Positions 1 to 8,489 of a stretch of DNA of 64,000 nt are shown here, piece after piece. Source of the DNA: Collinsella aerofaciens (GTDB lineage: Bacteria > Actinomycetota > Coriobacteriia > Coriobacteriales > Coriobacteriaceae); NCBI RefSeq assembly GCF_005845035.1, contig NZ_SPFO01000001.1:1-64000 (forward strand). The letters are read 5' to 3'. Numbering within the stretch: position 1 is the first letter of the stretch; each line of letters starts with the position of its first letter. The position numbers and the translations under genes were made by a program. The notes under the pieces were generated by a model. It searched no databases and was not told the DNA's origin. It worked only from the letters and a program-made list of their open reading frames with translations.

Positions 1-52
1 ACGGTGGCCATTATTCGGTGACCGGGATTGGTCAAAATAGTTTGACTATTAG

Positions 53-427
53 CGGCTAAAATCGCCCGGCGCTAACAACGTTATTCGAGGCTATCGTGCA
101 GACGATTCCTATTTCTCGTTTGCAAGACAGTTTGTCAACGGCATGATTTCGCTCAGGCAATTGCAGCGCATTATGTTTTTGGGGGATTTGGGCATTCAAT
201 ATGCGCTTATGAGTGAGCGTGCGTTCTCGGCGATTAAGTTTCGCGATTGGAAGCAGGCCTCGGGAGCTGAGTTTTATCCCAAACGATTTGAGCGAGAACA
301 GAACGCTCGACGAAAGTACCTGGATACTGTAAACGGATTTGACTCTGATGGTGTCGACATTAGGGATTTGATGGCAGGGAGGGTTGATTTAAATGATCCA
401 AGAGTTAACGGATCGTGGGCCGAGTAG
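53..427 (+). pseudogene. 5'-truncated DUF3990-like fragment
   Basis: The frame reads open from position 53 and carries GYRADDSYFSFARQFVNG followed by a run of the type SLRQL, then LGDLG and SERAF, which I recognise as the C-terminal half of DUF3990 proteins. The first in-frame ATG (143) lies inside this conserved block, and a stop at 50-52 closes the frame just upstream. The N-terminal half is therefore missing or shifted to another frame beyond the window edge. The 3' end overlaps the next gene by about 35 bp, an arrangement often seen when DUF3990 and HTH proteins are paired. Family function is unestablished. An ADP-ribosyltransferase-like toxin role is only my inference. A short protein starting at 143 cannot be excluded. 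Confidence 0.6.
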
Positions 428-1091
428 GACATACCCCGTCTACTACCTTGAGGATGCAATGAACAACCTCGGCGACTGCTTTGACTATGCCGTTAACGAT
501 TATGGGGCAGAAGGATCGGAAGTTGCTGAACTCTTTTGCCTGAGCGGCGTAGCCCGCGAGTTCGAATGCGGCAACGCATGGGTAGTGTCGGGAAAATCGG
601 GCGTTGAGCTGTTCGCGCTTATCGCCGAAAGGTCGGGCTATCAATCAAGGCCGATGCCAAATCGAACCTACCGATTCGAAAAGACACCGGAATATTGGAC
701 AGGCTGGATATTGGCATACCTTCAGTGGCGCCTAGGAGAGTCTTTCGAAGATTTGCTGCATGTCGTTCCATTCGATGTGCTACGCAGCCTGTACTACCCC
801 TGGCACGAAGCCTCGGAGGAACGCGTGGCTCGTCTCGTCTGCGATATGGCGAAGAAAGCGTCCAGGCAAACCAAACTTGCGTTAGCAAGAAAGAGGCTCA
901 AGAAAACCCAACAAGACCTGGCATACGAATCGGGTGTGTCACTCCGCTCAATCCAAATGTACGAGCAGCGCCAGAGAAACATCAATGAAGCTTCGGTTAC
1001 AAGCGTAAGAGCCATAGCAAAAACCCTCCACTGCAACATCGAGGACCTCCTAGAACCAGTCTTCGAATACAAAGAAACCAGCGCCGCCTAA
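393..1091 (+). CDS. HTH (XRE-like) protein paired with DUF3990
   Basis: 232 aa. The N-terminal part (about 20-80) has the pattern YLEDAMNNLGDCFDYAVN and a later VVSGKSGVELF segment, which I associate with proteins encoded beside DUF3990 genes. The C-terminal 70 residues (about 158-222) form a helix-turn-helix of XRE type: LALARKRLKKTQQDLAYE followed by SLRSIQMYEQ. The fusion suggests an antitoxin-like or autoregulatory partner of the upstream gene. The ATG at 393 overlaps the upstream frame, which fits translational coupling; an alternative ATG at 459 would remove the conserved YPVYYLED segment, so 393 is preferred. Since the upstream partner looks truncated, this may be an orphan. The function is inference; the HTH is directly visible. 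Confidence 0.72.
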   Translation: MIQELTDRGPSRTYPVYYLEDAMNNLGDCFDYAVNDYGAEGSEVAELFCLSGVAREFECGNAWVVSGKSGVELFALIAERSGYQSRPMPNRTYRFEKTPEYWTGWILAYLQWRLGESFEDLLHVVPFDVLRSLYYPWHEASEERVARLVCDMAKKASRQTKLALARKRLKKTQQDLAYESGVSLRSIQMYEQRQRNINEASVTSVRAIAKTLHCNIEDLLEPVFEYKETSAA

Positions 1092-1229
1092 ACCAAGCAC
1101 ACAGCCGATGCCCGCCTCTAGGAAGTGCTCCAGCCTAGCAAGAGCCCCTACCAATAAAAAGCCAAACTATCAGCCCGGCGCCTTTCCAGAGCGTAGGTCC
1201 CTGTAGCCGCTGCCGGCGAAGTTAACATA

Positions 1230-1356
1230 GGGGAGGCCAGGGGGCTTTGCCCCCAAATCTTTCCGCAGGACGGCAGGACCCCCGCCGCACGAAGTGCGCA
1301 GCGGGGGTCCTGCCATGTCCGAGGACGATTTGGGGGCAAAGCCCCCTGGCCTCCCC
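1230..1356. repeat. Palindromic element, family A copy 1
   Basis: A 127-nt element with perfect 30-bp outer arms (1230-1259 and 1327-1356), a 14-bp inner stem (1272-1285 and 1301-1314) and a small CGCAC-gaa-GTGCG tip. Between the stems sit TTTCCGCAGGACGG on the left and CATGTCCGAGGAC on the right. The same loop sequences recur in copies at 2273, 6690 and 15729, whose stems are unrelated. It lies between the convergent 3' ends of the HTH gene and thrB and may also terminate transcription, but no strong T-run follows. Confidence 0.85.
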
Positions 1357-1377
1357 GGCGAGTATACGGGACGGCGA

Positions 1378-2259
1378 CTACAGGTATTCGATCTGGGCGC
1401 CTTCCGTGTCGCACGTCAGAATGTGCGTGTCACACTTGGGGAACTGCTCACGCAGCTTGACCTGCAGGAACTTTGCCACGATGGTGTCGTCGGTCACAGC
1501 CATGAGGGTCGAGCCCGAGCCGCTAATCCAGATGGTCTTAGCGCCGCCGTTAAGGCAGGTGTCGCGCACGGCGTTGTAGTCGGGGATCAGGCGGCGACGA
1601 TAGGGCTCCTGGATGCGGTCGTCGTTGGCGGCGGCAATCAGGTCCAGGTCACCAGTCTCCAAGCCGCGCGTCATGCCGGCGATGCGGCCCATCTGCCACA
1701 CGGCGGTGGAGAGTGGAATCTCCTGCGGCACGACCTTGCGTGCCTCGCTCGTGTGCACCTCGTAAGGTGGAATCACGGTAATAAAACGCAAACGATCGCT
1801 CACCTCGTAGCGCAGGCACTGGGGGAGCGAATCGGTCGGCGTAAAGGAGCAGACGGCGCCGCCCAGGATAGCGGGGGCGACGTTATCGGGATGGCCCTCG
1901 ACCTCGGTGGCGATGCGGACGAGCTCGGCGCGGTCGACGGTATGGCCCGTCAACGCGGCGGCAGCCATGATGCCGGCGACGACGCAGGTGGAGCTGGAGC
2001 CCAGGCCGCGGGCGACGGGCACGTCGGTCTGGATGTCGATGGCAACGGGAAAAGCCGGCTCGCCCCATGCGGCCAGCGCATCGACAAAGCTCACATAGAC
2101 CAGGTTGTTCTCGTTTTGGAACTCTTCGGGGCAGCCCGTGATGGTGAGCTTGTCGGCGCGCTCAAAGGTAAAGTGCGAGTAGAGGCTGACGGCCATGCCG
2201 AGGGTATCGTAGCCAATGCCCAAGTTGGCGCTTGTTGCTGGGACGGTGATCTTGATCAT
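1378..2259 (-). CDS. thrB: Homoserine kinase
   Basis: 293 aa. Phosphorylates L-homoserine to O-phosphohomoserine with ATP, the step before threonine synthase. GHMP-kinase signatures are clear: an N-terminal PATSANLGIGYDTLG segment (7-21), the ATP-binding PVARGLGSSS loop at 81-90, and a C-terminal SGSGSTLMA motif. Length matches the family. The start ATG is preceded by GGAGGACTC-type sequence on the minus strand. It is read leftward, downstream of thrC, but a thrC terminator and a family-A palindrome lie between the two, so it probably has its own promoter or depends on readthrough. Confidence 0.96.
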   Translation of the reverse strand: MIKITVPATSANLGIGYDTLGMAVSLYSHFTFERADKLTITGCPEEFQNENNLVYVSFVDALAAWGEPAFPVAIDIQTDVPVARGLGSSSTCVVAGIMAAAALTGHTVDRAELVRIATEVEGHPDNVAPAILGGAVCSFTPTDSLPQCLRYEVSDRLRFITVIPPYEVHTSEARKVVPQEIPLSTAVWQMGRIAGMTRGLETGDLDLIAAANDDRIQEPYRRRLIPDYNAVRDTCLNGGAKTIWISGSGSTLMAVTDDTIVAKFLQVKLREQFPKCDTHILTCDTEGAQIEYL

Positions 2260-2272
2260 GTGAGTCCTCCTG

Positions 2273-2384
2273 GCGTGCCTGGCTGTTTAGTTCGCTGCTC
2301 GGGCAGTCCTGCGCAAGACGGAAAGCACATTAAGTGCTTTCCTTTGCGTGCGGAACTCGCGACGAACTAAACAGCCAGGCACGC
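2273..2384 (-). repeat. Palindromic element, family A copy 2 (divergent)
   Basis: Perfect 22-bp outer arms (2273-2294 and 2363-2384) enclose an inner stem GGAAAGCAC-attaa-GTGCTTTCC (2320-2342). Read on the minus strand, the left internal segment has TTCCGCA followed by CGCAA, and the right has TTGCG followed by CAGGAC. This repeats the TCCGCA-[helix]...[helix]-AGGAC layout of the other copies with a different intervening helix. The outermost internal loop is larger here, so this is the least certain member. It ends 13 nt before the thrB start codon. Confidence 0.68.
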
Positions 2385-2425
2385 TATGCACGTTCGTCAT
2401 CATCCCGGTAGGTATCTGATAAAAG

Positions 2426-2452
2426 AAGGTGCGCCGGCTTTCGCCGGCGCCT
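2426..2452 (-). terminator. Rho-independent terminator of thrC
   Basis: Hairpin GCGCCGGC-tttc-GCCGGCGC extended by AAGG/CCTT. On the minus strand it is followed by CTTCTTTTATC. It lies immediately downstream of the thrC stop codon. Confidence 0.85.
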
Positions 2453-2462
2453 TATAAGGGGT

Positions 2463-3980
2463 TTAGTTGGTTGCTATCTTTTTTGCAGCCTGCTCTACGT
2501 AGCTGGCCATCTCATCGACGTCGCAGACGTCTTCGAAGCGGACGGGCTTGGACTCGAGCTCGGCGAGCTGTGCCGGGGCGACCGTGTTGGTTGCCTGCTC
2601 GAGCACGTGCATGGCCTCAAAGTCGTCCTCGGGAACGTCGAGCCCCAGGGCGTCGCAGCAGGCGCGCGGGAACTTGTAGGGGCTGGCGGTCGAAAGCAGC
2701 ACACGGGCCTTGGCGCCCTCGGCGGGAGCGACCTTTTCAAAGACGTGATAGCCGCAAGCAGTGTGCGGGTCGATTACGTAGCCGTTCGCATCCCAGCAGC
2801 TCTTGATGGCAGCGCGGACTTCGTCTTCGCTGGCCCAACCGCAGCCAAAGACGCTCTGAATCTTTGCCAGCAGGTCGGCGGGAACCTCGTAGCGACCAGT
2901 CTGTGCCAGCTGCTCCATAAGGCCGGCAACGAGTTCGCAGTCGCCATCGGACAGGAAGTACAGCATGCGCTCCAGGTTAGAGCTGATGAGGATATCCATC
3001 GACGGCGAGATGGTGGTGAAGAACGGACGGTTGCGGTCGTAGACGCCGGTGGTCAGGAAGTCGGCGAGCACGTTGTTCTTGTCGCTGGCCACGACGAGTT
3101 TGGCGACGGGCAGACCCATGCGCTTGGCGTAGTAGCCGGCCAAGATATCGCCAAAGTTGCCGGTGGGCACACAGAACTCCACGGCGTCGCCGGCCTCGAT
3201 GGCGCCGGCGCGCAGCAACTGCGCATAGGCGGCAAAGTAGTAGACGACCTGCGGTACCAGACGGCCGACATTGATGGAGTTGGCGCTCGAAAGCACCGTG
3301 CCAGCAGCCTCCAGGCGCTCGGCAAGCTCCTTATCGGCAAAGATGCGCTTGACGGCACTCTGGGCATCGTCGAAGTTGCCGCGGATGCCGCAGACGGCGA
3401 CGTTATCGCCCTCCTGTGTGGACATCTGCAGGTTCTGGACGCGGCTGACCTTGCCCTCGGGATAAAAGACGGTGATGCCCGTGCCCGGAGCGTCGGCAAA
3501 ACCGGCGAGTGCGGCCTTGCCGGTGTCGCCCGACGTGGCGGTGACGATCATGATGCGCTCGGCGCCGCCGTCCTTGGCGGAAGTGCGGGCCATCAGACGG
3601 GGGAGCATCTGCAGGGCGACGTCCTTGAAGGCGCTTGTGGGGCCGCCAAAGAGCTCCATCACATAGGTCTGAGGGGCGTCGGCGCTCGGCGCGGCGTCGA
3701 GTTTGACGAGCGGCGTGACCTCTTCACTCGCAAACGTGCCGCGGTATGCCTCGTCGATACACGCCGAAATTTCTTCGGCCGTGTAATCATTCAGTAACAT
3801 TCCCAACACATCTTGAGCGATTTCAAAGTACGATTTATCTGCAAGCGAGCTGATATCGACCTGCTGGGTGCCGAGCTCGTCCGAGACAAACAAACCCCCG
3901 TCGGGAGCGATGCCGGTGCGGATTGCCACCTTACTTGAGCACGATAAAGTGCGTCCTCGTGTACTATGATAAGTTCCCAT
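2463..3980 (-). CDS. thrC: Threonine synthase
   Basis: 505 aa from the ATG at 3980. Converts O-phosphohomoserine to threonine with pyridoxal phosphate. The N-terminus has the STRG and PDGGLFV motifs typical of the bacterial enzyme. The PLP lysine is K119 in FGGPTSAFKDVALQMLP, and the phosphate-binding region ATSGDTGKAAL follows. The longer frame to 4025 adds 15 residues with no family similarity. The 3980 start has GAGGAG about ten bases upstream and begins MGTYHSTRG, so it is preferred. The gene is divergent from lysC across about 100 bp, so the two share a promoter region. No T-box or attenuator is visible in that gap. Confidence 0.95.
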   Translation of the reverse strand: MGTYHSTRGRTLSCSSKVAIRTGIAPDGGLFVSDELGTQQVDISSLADKSYFEIAQDVLGMLLNDYTAEEISACIDEAYRGTFASEEVTPLVKLDAAPSADAPQTYVMELFGGPTSAFKDVALQMLPRLMARTSAKDGGAERIMIVTATSGDTGKAALAGFADAPGTGITVFYPEGKVSRVQNLQMSTQEGDNVAVCGIRGNFDDAQSAVKRIFADKELAERLEAAGTVLSSANSINVGRLVPQVVYYFAAYAQLLRAGAIEAGDAVEFCVPTGNFGDILAGYYAKRMGLPVAKLVVASDKNNVLADFLTTGVYDRNRPFFTTISPSMDILISSNLERMLYFLSDGDCELVAGLMEQLAQTGRYEVPADLLAKIQSVFGCGWASEDEVRAAIKSCWDANGYVIDPHTACGYHVFEKVAPAEGAKARVLLSTASPYKFPRACCDALGLDVPEDDFEAMHVLEQATNTVAPAQLAELESKPVRFEDVCDVDEMASYVEQAAKKIATN

Positions 3981-4083
3981 ATAACACTGCTCCTCGGATG
4001 CCTTGGTCCCAATCGGTGAAACCATGGTATCAGAGCGCGCAAAACAGGTTTGCAGAGGCTTTTAGAAAGGTAACCTCAAGCCC

Positions 4084-5472
4084 ATGATTAAGATTGCCAA
4101 GTTTGGCGGCTCGTCGGTCGCCGACGCCGAACACTTTAAGAAGATCAAGGCCATCGTCGATGCCGACCCTGCCCGCCGTTTTGTGGTGGTTTCCGCCTGC
4201 GGCCGCCGCTTTAAGGGCGACACTAAGGTAACCGACCTGCTCTACCTGGTTAACGCGCACGTTAAGTATCACGTGTCGTGCGAGGAACTACTCGAGGACA
4301 TCGGCCAGCGCTATTTTGATATCGCTGACGAGTTGGAGCTCACCTATCCCATCCGCGAGGAGTTCGCGGCCTTTGCCGAGCGCGCCCGCTCGGGCGGCTA
4401 CTCTACCGAGGAGCTCGTGAGCCGCGGCGAGTACTTCACCGCTCGCTTGATGGCCGAGTACCTGGGCCTGCCGTTCCTGGACGCCGCGACGGTTGTGGCG
4501 TTCCATCACGACGGTACGCTCAGCATGAATCGCACCTCCGAGCTGGTGCAGGAGTACGGCCAGCAGGGCGGCTTTGTTATGCCCGGTTTCTACGGCGCGA
4601 CGCGAGAGGGCCAGATCAAGCTGCTCGACCGTGGCGGCGGCGATATCTCGGGCTCGATCCTGGCCAAGTGCCTGGGCGCCGACCTGTACGAGAACTGGAC
4701 CGACGTCTCGGGCTTCTATTCCGCCGATCCGCGTATTGTTCCCGAGGCTCAGCCCATCGCCCGCGTTACCTACGAGGAGCTGCGCGAGCTTTCGTACATG
4801 GGTGCAAGCGTCCTGCACGAGGAGGCCGTGTTCCCCGTGCGTGAGGCGGGTATTCCGCTGGTCATCAAGAACACCAATGCGCCGCAGGACCCCGGCACCA
4901 TCATTAGCGAGACGGCTGACGAGGGCGAGGCAGAGCCCATCATTACCGGCGTGACCGGCAAGCGCGGTTTTGTCGCCATCAACGTCGCCCGCGACCGCAC
5001 CAAGCCCCGCGTCGGCTTTATGCGCCGTGCGCTTTCGGTCTTCGAGCGCTATGACGTCTCCGTCGAGCACATGCCCACCGGTGTTGACCGCTTTGGCGCC
5101 GTGGTGCAGGAGCAGGACGTTCACGATTCGCTGTACTCGCTCGTGGGCGACATTCAGCAGGAGGTCGAACCGCTCGAGATCGAGGTTGTCGAGGGCCTGG
5201 CGCTCATCGCTACCGTCGGCCGTAACCTGCGCGGCCGCGCAGGTATCTCGGGCCATCTGTTTGGTATGCTTGGCCAGGCCGGCGTGAGCGTGCGCATGAT
5301 TTCGCAGAGCTGCGACGAGATCAACATCATTATCGGCGTCGAGGAGAAGGACTTCGACCTGGCGATTCAGACCATTTACCGTGCCTTCTCCGATGCGAAC
5401 GGCATTGTGAAGGTCTCCGACTTGGAGGCCCCCGCGCCGGCCGATCCCACCCTGGCCGCGCTCAAAAAGTAG
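4084..5472 (+). CDS. lysC: Aspartate kinase
   Basis: 462 aa. Phosphorylates aspartate, the entry step to lysine, threonine and methionine. KFGGSSVAD at residues 6-14 is the kinase signature. Residues to about 290 form the amino-acid kinase fold, including an LLDRGGGDISGS segment and FYSADPRIVPEA. The C-terminal about 160 residues hold two ACT-type modules (GFVAINVARDRT..., LALIATVGRNLRGRAGISG...), so allosteric feedback by lysine or threonine is expected from family knowledge. The inserted segment GRRFKGDTKVTDLL is typical of a monofunctional subgroup. A short gap separates it from asd, and the adjacent thrC supports the pathway assignment. Confidence 0.95.
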   Translation: MIKIAKFGGSSVADAEHFKKIKAIVDADPARRFVVVSACGRRFKGDTKVTDLLYLVNAHVKYHVSCEELLEDIGQRYFDIADELELTYPIREEFAAFAERARSGGYSTEELVSRGEYFTARLMAEYLGLPFLDAATVVAFHHDGTLSMNRTSELVQEYGQQGGFVMPGFYGATREGQIKLLDRGGGDISGSILAKCLGADLYENWTDVSGFYSADPRIVPEAQPIARVTYEELRELSYMGASVLHEEAVFPVREAGIPLVIKNTNAPQDPGTIISETADEGEAEPIITGVTGKRGFVAINVARDRTKPRVGFMRRALSVFERYDVSVEHMPTGVDRFGAVVQEQDVHDSLYSLVGDIQQEVEPLEIEVVEGLALIATVGRNLRGRAGISGHLFGMLGQAGVSVRMISQSCDEINIIIGVEEKDFDLAIQTIYRAFSDANGIVKVSDLEAPAPADPTLAALKK

Positions 5473-5645
5473 CGACTGCTCGATAGATTTTTGGGTCATG
5501 TCTCAAAAATCTACGGCGGGGCGTTTCGTTTCGGTTTCGTTTCGACGGGGCGGGTTTCATGCCCGCCCTGTTCTTGTATAAACTGGCAACAATAATCGGC
5601 CTGCTCGGCGTGCGGGCAAAAGCCACAACCTTTAAAGGGGGAAGC

Positions 5646-6671
5646 ATGAAACAGTACACGGTTGCTATTTTGGGCGCGACGGGAGCCGTGGGCACCCAGA
5701 TGCTCGAGTGCCTCAACGAGCAGGAGTTCCCGGTCGGCAAGCTCAAGCTGTTGGCAAGCGCACGCTCCGCGGGCAAGACCGTTGAGTTCCGCGGCGAGCA
5801 AATCGTGATCGAAGAGGCTTGCCCCGAGGCCTTTGAGGGCTGTGACATTGTGCTTGGCGCTGCCGGCGACGATATCGCCAAGGAATTGCTGCCCGAGGCC
5901 GTAAAGCGCGGCGCCGTCGTGGTCGACAACAGCCACGCCTTCCGCATGGATCCCGAGGTGCCGCTGGTCGTGCCCGAGATCAATGCCGACGATATCAAAT
6001 GGCATCACGGCCTTATCGCCAATCCCAACTGCGCGACCATCATCGGCCTGGTTCCCACGTGGCCGCTGCATCAGCTCGCCGGCGTGAAGCGCATGATCGT
6101 CTCGACGTACCAGGCGGCTTCGGGTGCTGGCGCTCCCGGTATGGCCGAGCTTGAGGCTCAGCTGGCCGCTCTGGGCCGTGGCGAGGAGATTCCCGAGCCG
6201 CGCGCGTTTGCCGCCCAGCTCGCGAGCAACCTGATTCCGCAGATTGGCGGCGTCAAGGAGGAGGGCTTTACCTCCGAGGAGATGAAGCTGCAAAACGAGG
6301 GCCGCAAGATTATGCACCTGCCCGAGCTGCGCGTGAACTGCACCTGCGTGCGCGTGCCCGTGCTGCGTTCGCACTCCGAGAGCATTACGCTCGAGTTTGA
6401 GCGCGACATTACGGTGGAAGAGGCCCGTGCTGCGCTGGCTGCCGCTCCGGGCGTGAAGCTGGTTGACGACATGAGCGCCGAGGATGCGCACGACCGCTTC
6501 CCCATGCCGATGGACACCTCCGACCAGGACCTGATTTGGGTCGGTCGCGTACGCCGCGACATCTCGAACCCCGAGGCTGCGCGTGGCATCACCTTCTGGT
6601 GCTGCGGCGACCAAATCCGTAAGGGCGCGGCAACCAACGCCGTCCAGATTGCTAAGCTGCTCTGCGAGTAG
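5646..6671 (+). CDS. asd: Aspartate-semialdehyde dehydrogenase
   Basis: 341 aa. Reduces aspartyl phosphate to aspartate semialdehyde with NADPH, following lysC. An N-terminal Rossmann motif GATGAVG (10-16), the catalytic cysteine C129 in NPNCATI and the downstream SYQAASGAGAPG-type segment (here TYQAASGAGAPG) are all present. The frame extends upstream to 5559, but the ATG at 5646 begins the typical MKQYTVAILGATG and has AAAGGGGGAAGC just before it, so it is chosen. It is separated from lysC by 173 bp containing a purine-pyrimidine-rich stretch and no convincing terminator, so co-transcription is possible. Confidence 0.96.
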   Translation: MKQYTVAILGATGAVGTQMLECLNEQEFPVGKLKLLASARSAGKTVEFRGEQIVIEEACPEAFEGCDIVLGAAGDDIAKELLPEAVKRGAVVVDNSHAFRMDPEVPLVVPEINADDIKWHHGLIANPNCATIIGLVPTWPLHQLAGVKRMIVSTYQAASGAGAPGMAELEAQLAALGRGEEIPEPRAFAAQLASNLIPQIGGVKEEGFTSEEMKLQNEGRKIMHLPELRVNCTCVRVPVLRSHSESITLEFERDITVEEARAALAAAPGVKLVDDMSAEDAHDRFPMPMDTSDQDLIWVGRVRRDISNPEAARGITFWCCGDQIRKGAATNAVQIAKLLCE

Positions 6672-6689
6672 TGTGACCTGTCCGGCGGG

Positions 6690-6807
6690 GGCCGGGCTTA
6701 GTTTTCAGAACGTCCTCGACCATGTGTGGCGCCTTGTCCTGCTCCTTCGGAGCCGCGGACAAGGCGCCACACTGGTCTGCGGAGTGTTCTGAAAACTAAG
6801 CCCGGCC
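6690..6807 (-). repeat. Palindromic element, family A copy 3
   Basis: 118 nt, just downstream of asd. Perfect 22-bp outer arms (6690-6711 and 6786-6807) and a 15-bp inner stem (6725-6739 and 6757-6771). Read on the minus strand the left internal segment is ACTCCGCAGACCAG and the right is CATGGTCGAGGAC. The 4-bp helix next to the GCA/GA loop is GACC:GGTC here and GGAC:GTCC in copies 1 and 4, a covarying change. Stem sequences are unrelated to those of the other copies. Confidence 0.83.
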
Positions 6808-7021
6808 TCCGCCTGCGGTGACGCTGCTGCGAGCGGCCTGCGATGGGGCCGTTGTTGGTTGGGGCCGCTGGGCTGATATGGGGGCGCGTGACTGTTGCGG
6901 GCCCTGGTCCCGGCGGCGGCCCCGGCGCTGCGCGCCTGCTGCCTTGGGTGACTTTGGGGTCGATTGGGGTTGTCTGCACAATTCGCGGTATTATGGTGCG
7001 GAGTTTTGAAAGGAGCCGCTG

Positions 7022-7600
7022 GTGGTCACGACGACGTTTGCTTCGCCTTTGGGCGAGATTTTGCTTGCCGCTGATGGCCGTGGTTTGACAGGGCTTTGGT
7101 TTGAGGGACAGGAGCACTTTGGCTCTACGCTTCTCAAAGAAGATGCAGAGCATGTTGAAGGTACCGATGCGGTTTCCGGTATTGGTGGCATGTCTTCGGC
7201 GAATCCGGCCCATGGTGCGGCTTCTTCGGTGCTTGAGCGTTCGTGGGCTTGGCTGAATGCTTATTTTGCAGGGCAGGAGCCTCGGTATACGCCGCCGTTA
7301 CATATGATCGGTACGGCGTTTCAGCGTGAAGTTTGGTACGAGCTGCTTTCTATTCCGCGTGGCGAGGTTGCCACGTATGGCGAGATCGCCCAGCGTGTTG
7401 CGGCTCGGCATCGTGTACCGGGAAACGATGACCCCGTTGTGTCTCCCCGTGCCGTGGGGGCCGCGGTCGCGCGTAATCCCATTTCGATTATCGTGCCGTG
7501 CCATCGCGTGGTGGCGGCCGACGGATCGCTCAACGGATATGCCGGCGGGCTTGATCGCAAGGAGTGGCTGCTGCGGCTTGAGGGCGCGTACGAGGTGTAG
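7022..7600 (+). CDS. ogt: Methylated-DNA-protein cysteine methyltransferase
   Basis: 192 aa from a GTG with GAAAGGAG seven bases upstream. Repairs O6-alkylguanine by transferring the alkyl group to its own cysteine. The acceptor is C160 in IIVPCHRVVAADGSLNGYAGG, with the helix-turn-helix region FQREVWYELLSIPRGEVATYGE before it. Compared with a minimal Ogt there is an insertion (about 45-68) and an extra loop (PGNDDPVVS, 133-141). It stands alone between two palindromic regions; nothing in the sequence shows an adaptive (Ada-type) regulator beside it. Confidence 0.93.
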   Translation: MVTTTFASPLGEILLAADGRGLTGLWFEGQEHFGSTLLKEDAEHVEGTDAVSGIGGMSSANPAHGAASSVLERSWAWLNAYFAGQEPRYTPPLHMIGTAFQREVWYELLSIPRGEVATYGEIAQRVAARHRVPGNDDPVVSPRAVGAAVARNPISIIVPCHRVVAADGSLNGYAGGLDRKEWLLRLEGAYEV

Positions 7601-7639
7601 CGCTCGAGCACTTTGCATAGCCAAGATGCCGTGAAAGAA

Positions 7640-7685
7640 CGGGACACGCTTTCCGAATGGCGTCCCAAGCGGAAACCGTGTCCCG
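7640..7685. repeat. Palindrome after ogt
   Basis: CGGGACACG...CGTGTCCCG arms enclose TTTCCG...CGGAAA and a TGG-cgt-CCCA tip. A third related segment (TGGGACGCCGTTTCCGG, about 7703-7719) follows. It may be a terminator for ogt or a degenerate member of another palindromic family. I found no second copy in the window. Confidence 0.6.
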
Positions 7686-7744
7686 GAATATAGCCTCAGA
7701 GTGGGACGCCGTTTCCGGTTGAGACCGCCTGCCTGGACATCGAT

Positions 7745-7957
7745 CTACGCCCGCTCCTGCAGGGCGTAGATCGATTTATCCATGTTGAACAGGTAAGCCA
7801 CGACGCAGACAATAAAGAACATCGGCAAGTTACCAAAGCCGAAGACTTCGCAGCCAATAAGGATGGGTGCGAGCAGCGTATTGGTGGCGCTGCCAAAGAC
7901 GGCTGCGTAGCCCAGTGCGGCGCAGAGCTCGACGGGCATGCCGAGTTGAGCCTCGTT
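7745..7957 (-). pseudogene. ClC chloride channel C-terminal fragment
   Basis: Reading leftward, the frame gives NEAQLGMPVELCAALGYAAV, then GSATNTLLAPI, EVFGFGNLPMFFIVCVVAYLF and a short tail. This is the C-terminal membrane end of ClC-family voltage-gated chloride channels. No upstream ClC sequence exists: the similarity stops at about 7957, where it meets the Abi fragment in another frame. It is a deletion remnant. Confidence 0.75.
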
Positions 7958-8319
7958 ATGGCGACATCTGGGTAACAGAAAGGCCCGCGTTCCTCAGAGG
8001 CAAGATAGGCAATTCTGCTTCTGAGGTAGATCTCAATTCTGCCGACCGCACTGCCGACCGCATCAAACATTAACTGCCGGAGGGCTCGGTCAAATTCATA
8101 CGTGTAGATGATGGTTTCGAATGTTGTGCCTTCGCGAAAGATGGTAATCCCGGACTTGCATTTGGTTTTGTAGGGAAACCAGTAGGCCGACAGTCTGTAG
8201 TGGTTGGCTTCGACCAAAGCTCGCTCGAGTTCGCTTTGATCAGAGCACTTAAGACCCTTGTTTTCTGTCAATAGTGCTATTTGTTCGTTGATGGATATCC
8301 GCGACTTCTGGTATTTCAT
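7958..8319 (-). pseudogene. Abi_2-family N-terminal fragment
   Basis: About 120 residues starting MKYQKSRISINEQIALL and containing LVEANHYRLSAYWFPYK, TFETIIYTYEFDRALRQL and GRIEIYLRSRIAYLAS, the N-terminal portion of Abi_2 (AbiD/F-like) abortive-infection proteins, which are normally about 300 aa. After PDVAITRL the frame runs into an out-of-frame reading of the ClC fragment, so the 207-residue frame is a chimera, not a real product. It shows that a phage-defence gene was lost here by deletion. Confidence 0.72.
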
Positions 8320-8489
8320 TAAGCCTCTTGATAGAAAAAGAGCTGGAGTTGCGCATCGTTGAGAGGCTTTCCAGCTTTAGCAAAACAAACTTATAAGATG
8401 CGACGGGCCGCGTCAAGATAATTGCCGGACGGCCTAGGAGGCGGCTGGTTGGCTGGCTTAAAACCTAGCGCGTGAAATGACGCTCCACG

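Noticed and set aside
1230-1356. Integron attC site or IS end
   Set aside because: No integrase, no cassette structure and no attC core signatures; stems differ between copies, unlike mobile DNA ends.
1294-2370. 358-codon plus-strand frame over thrB
   Set aside because: Shadow of thrB and its start lies in the family A palindrome.
7696-8319. Intact Abi_2 gene of 207 codons
   Set aside because: After about 120 residues the frame is an out-of-frame reading of a ClC channel fragment; both parts are truncated.
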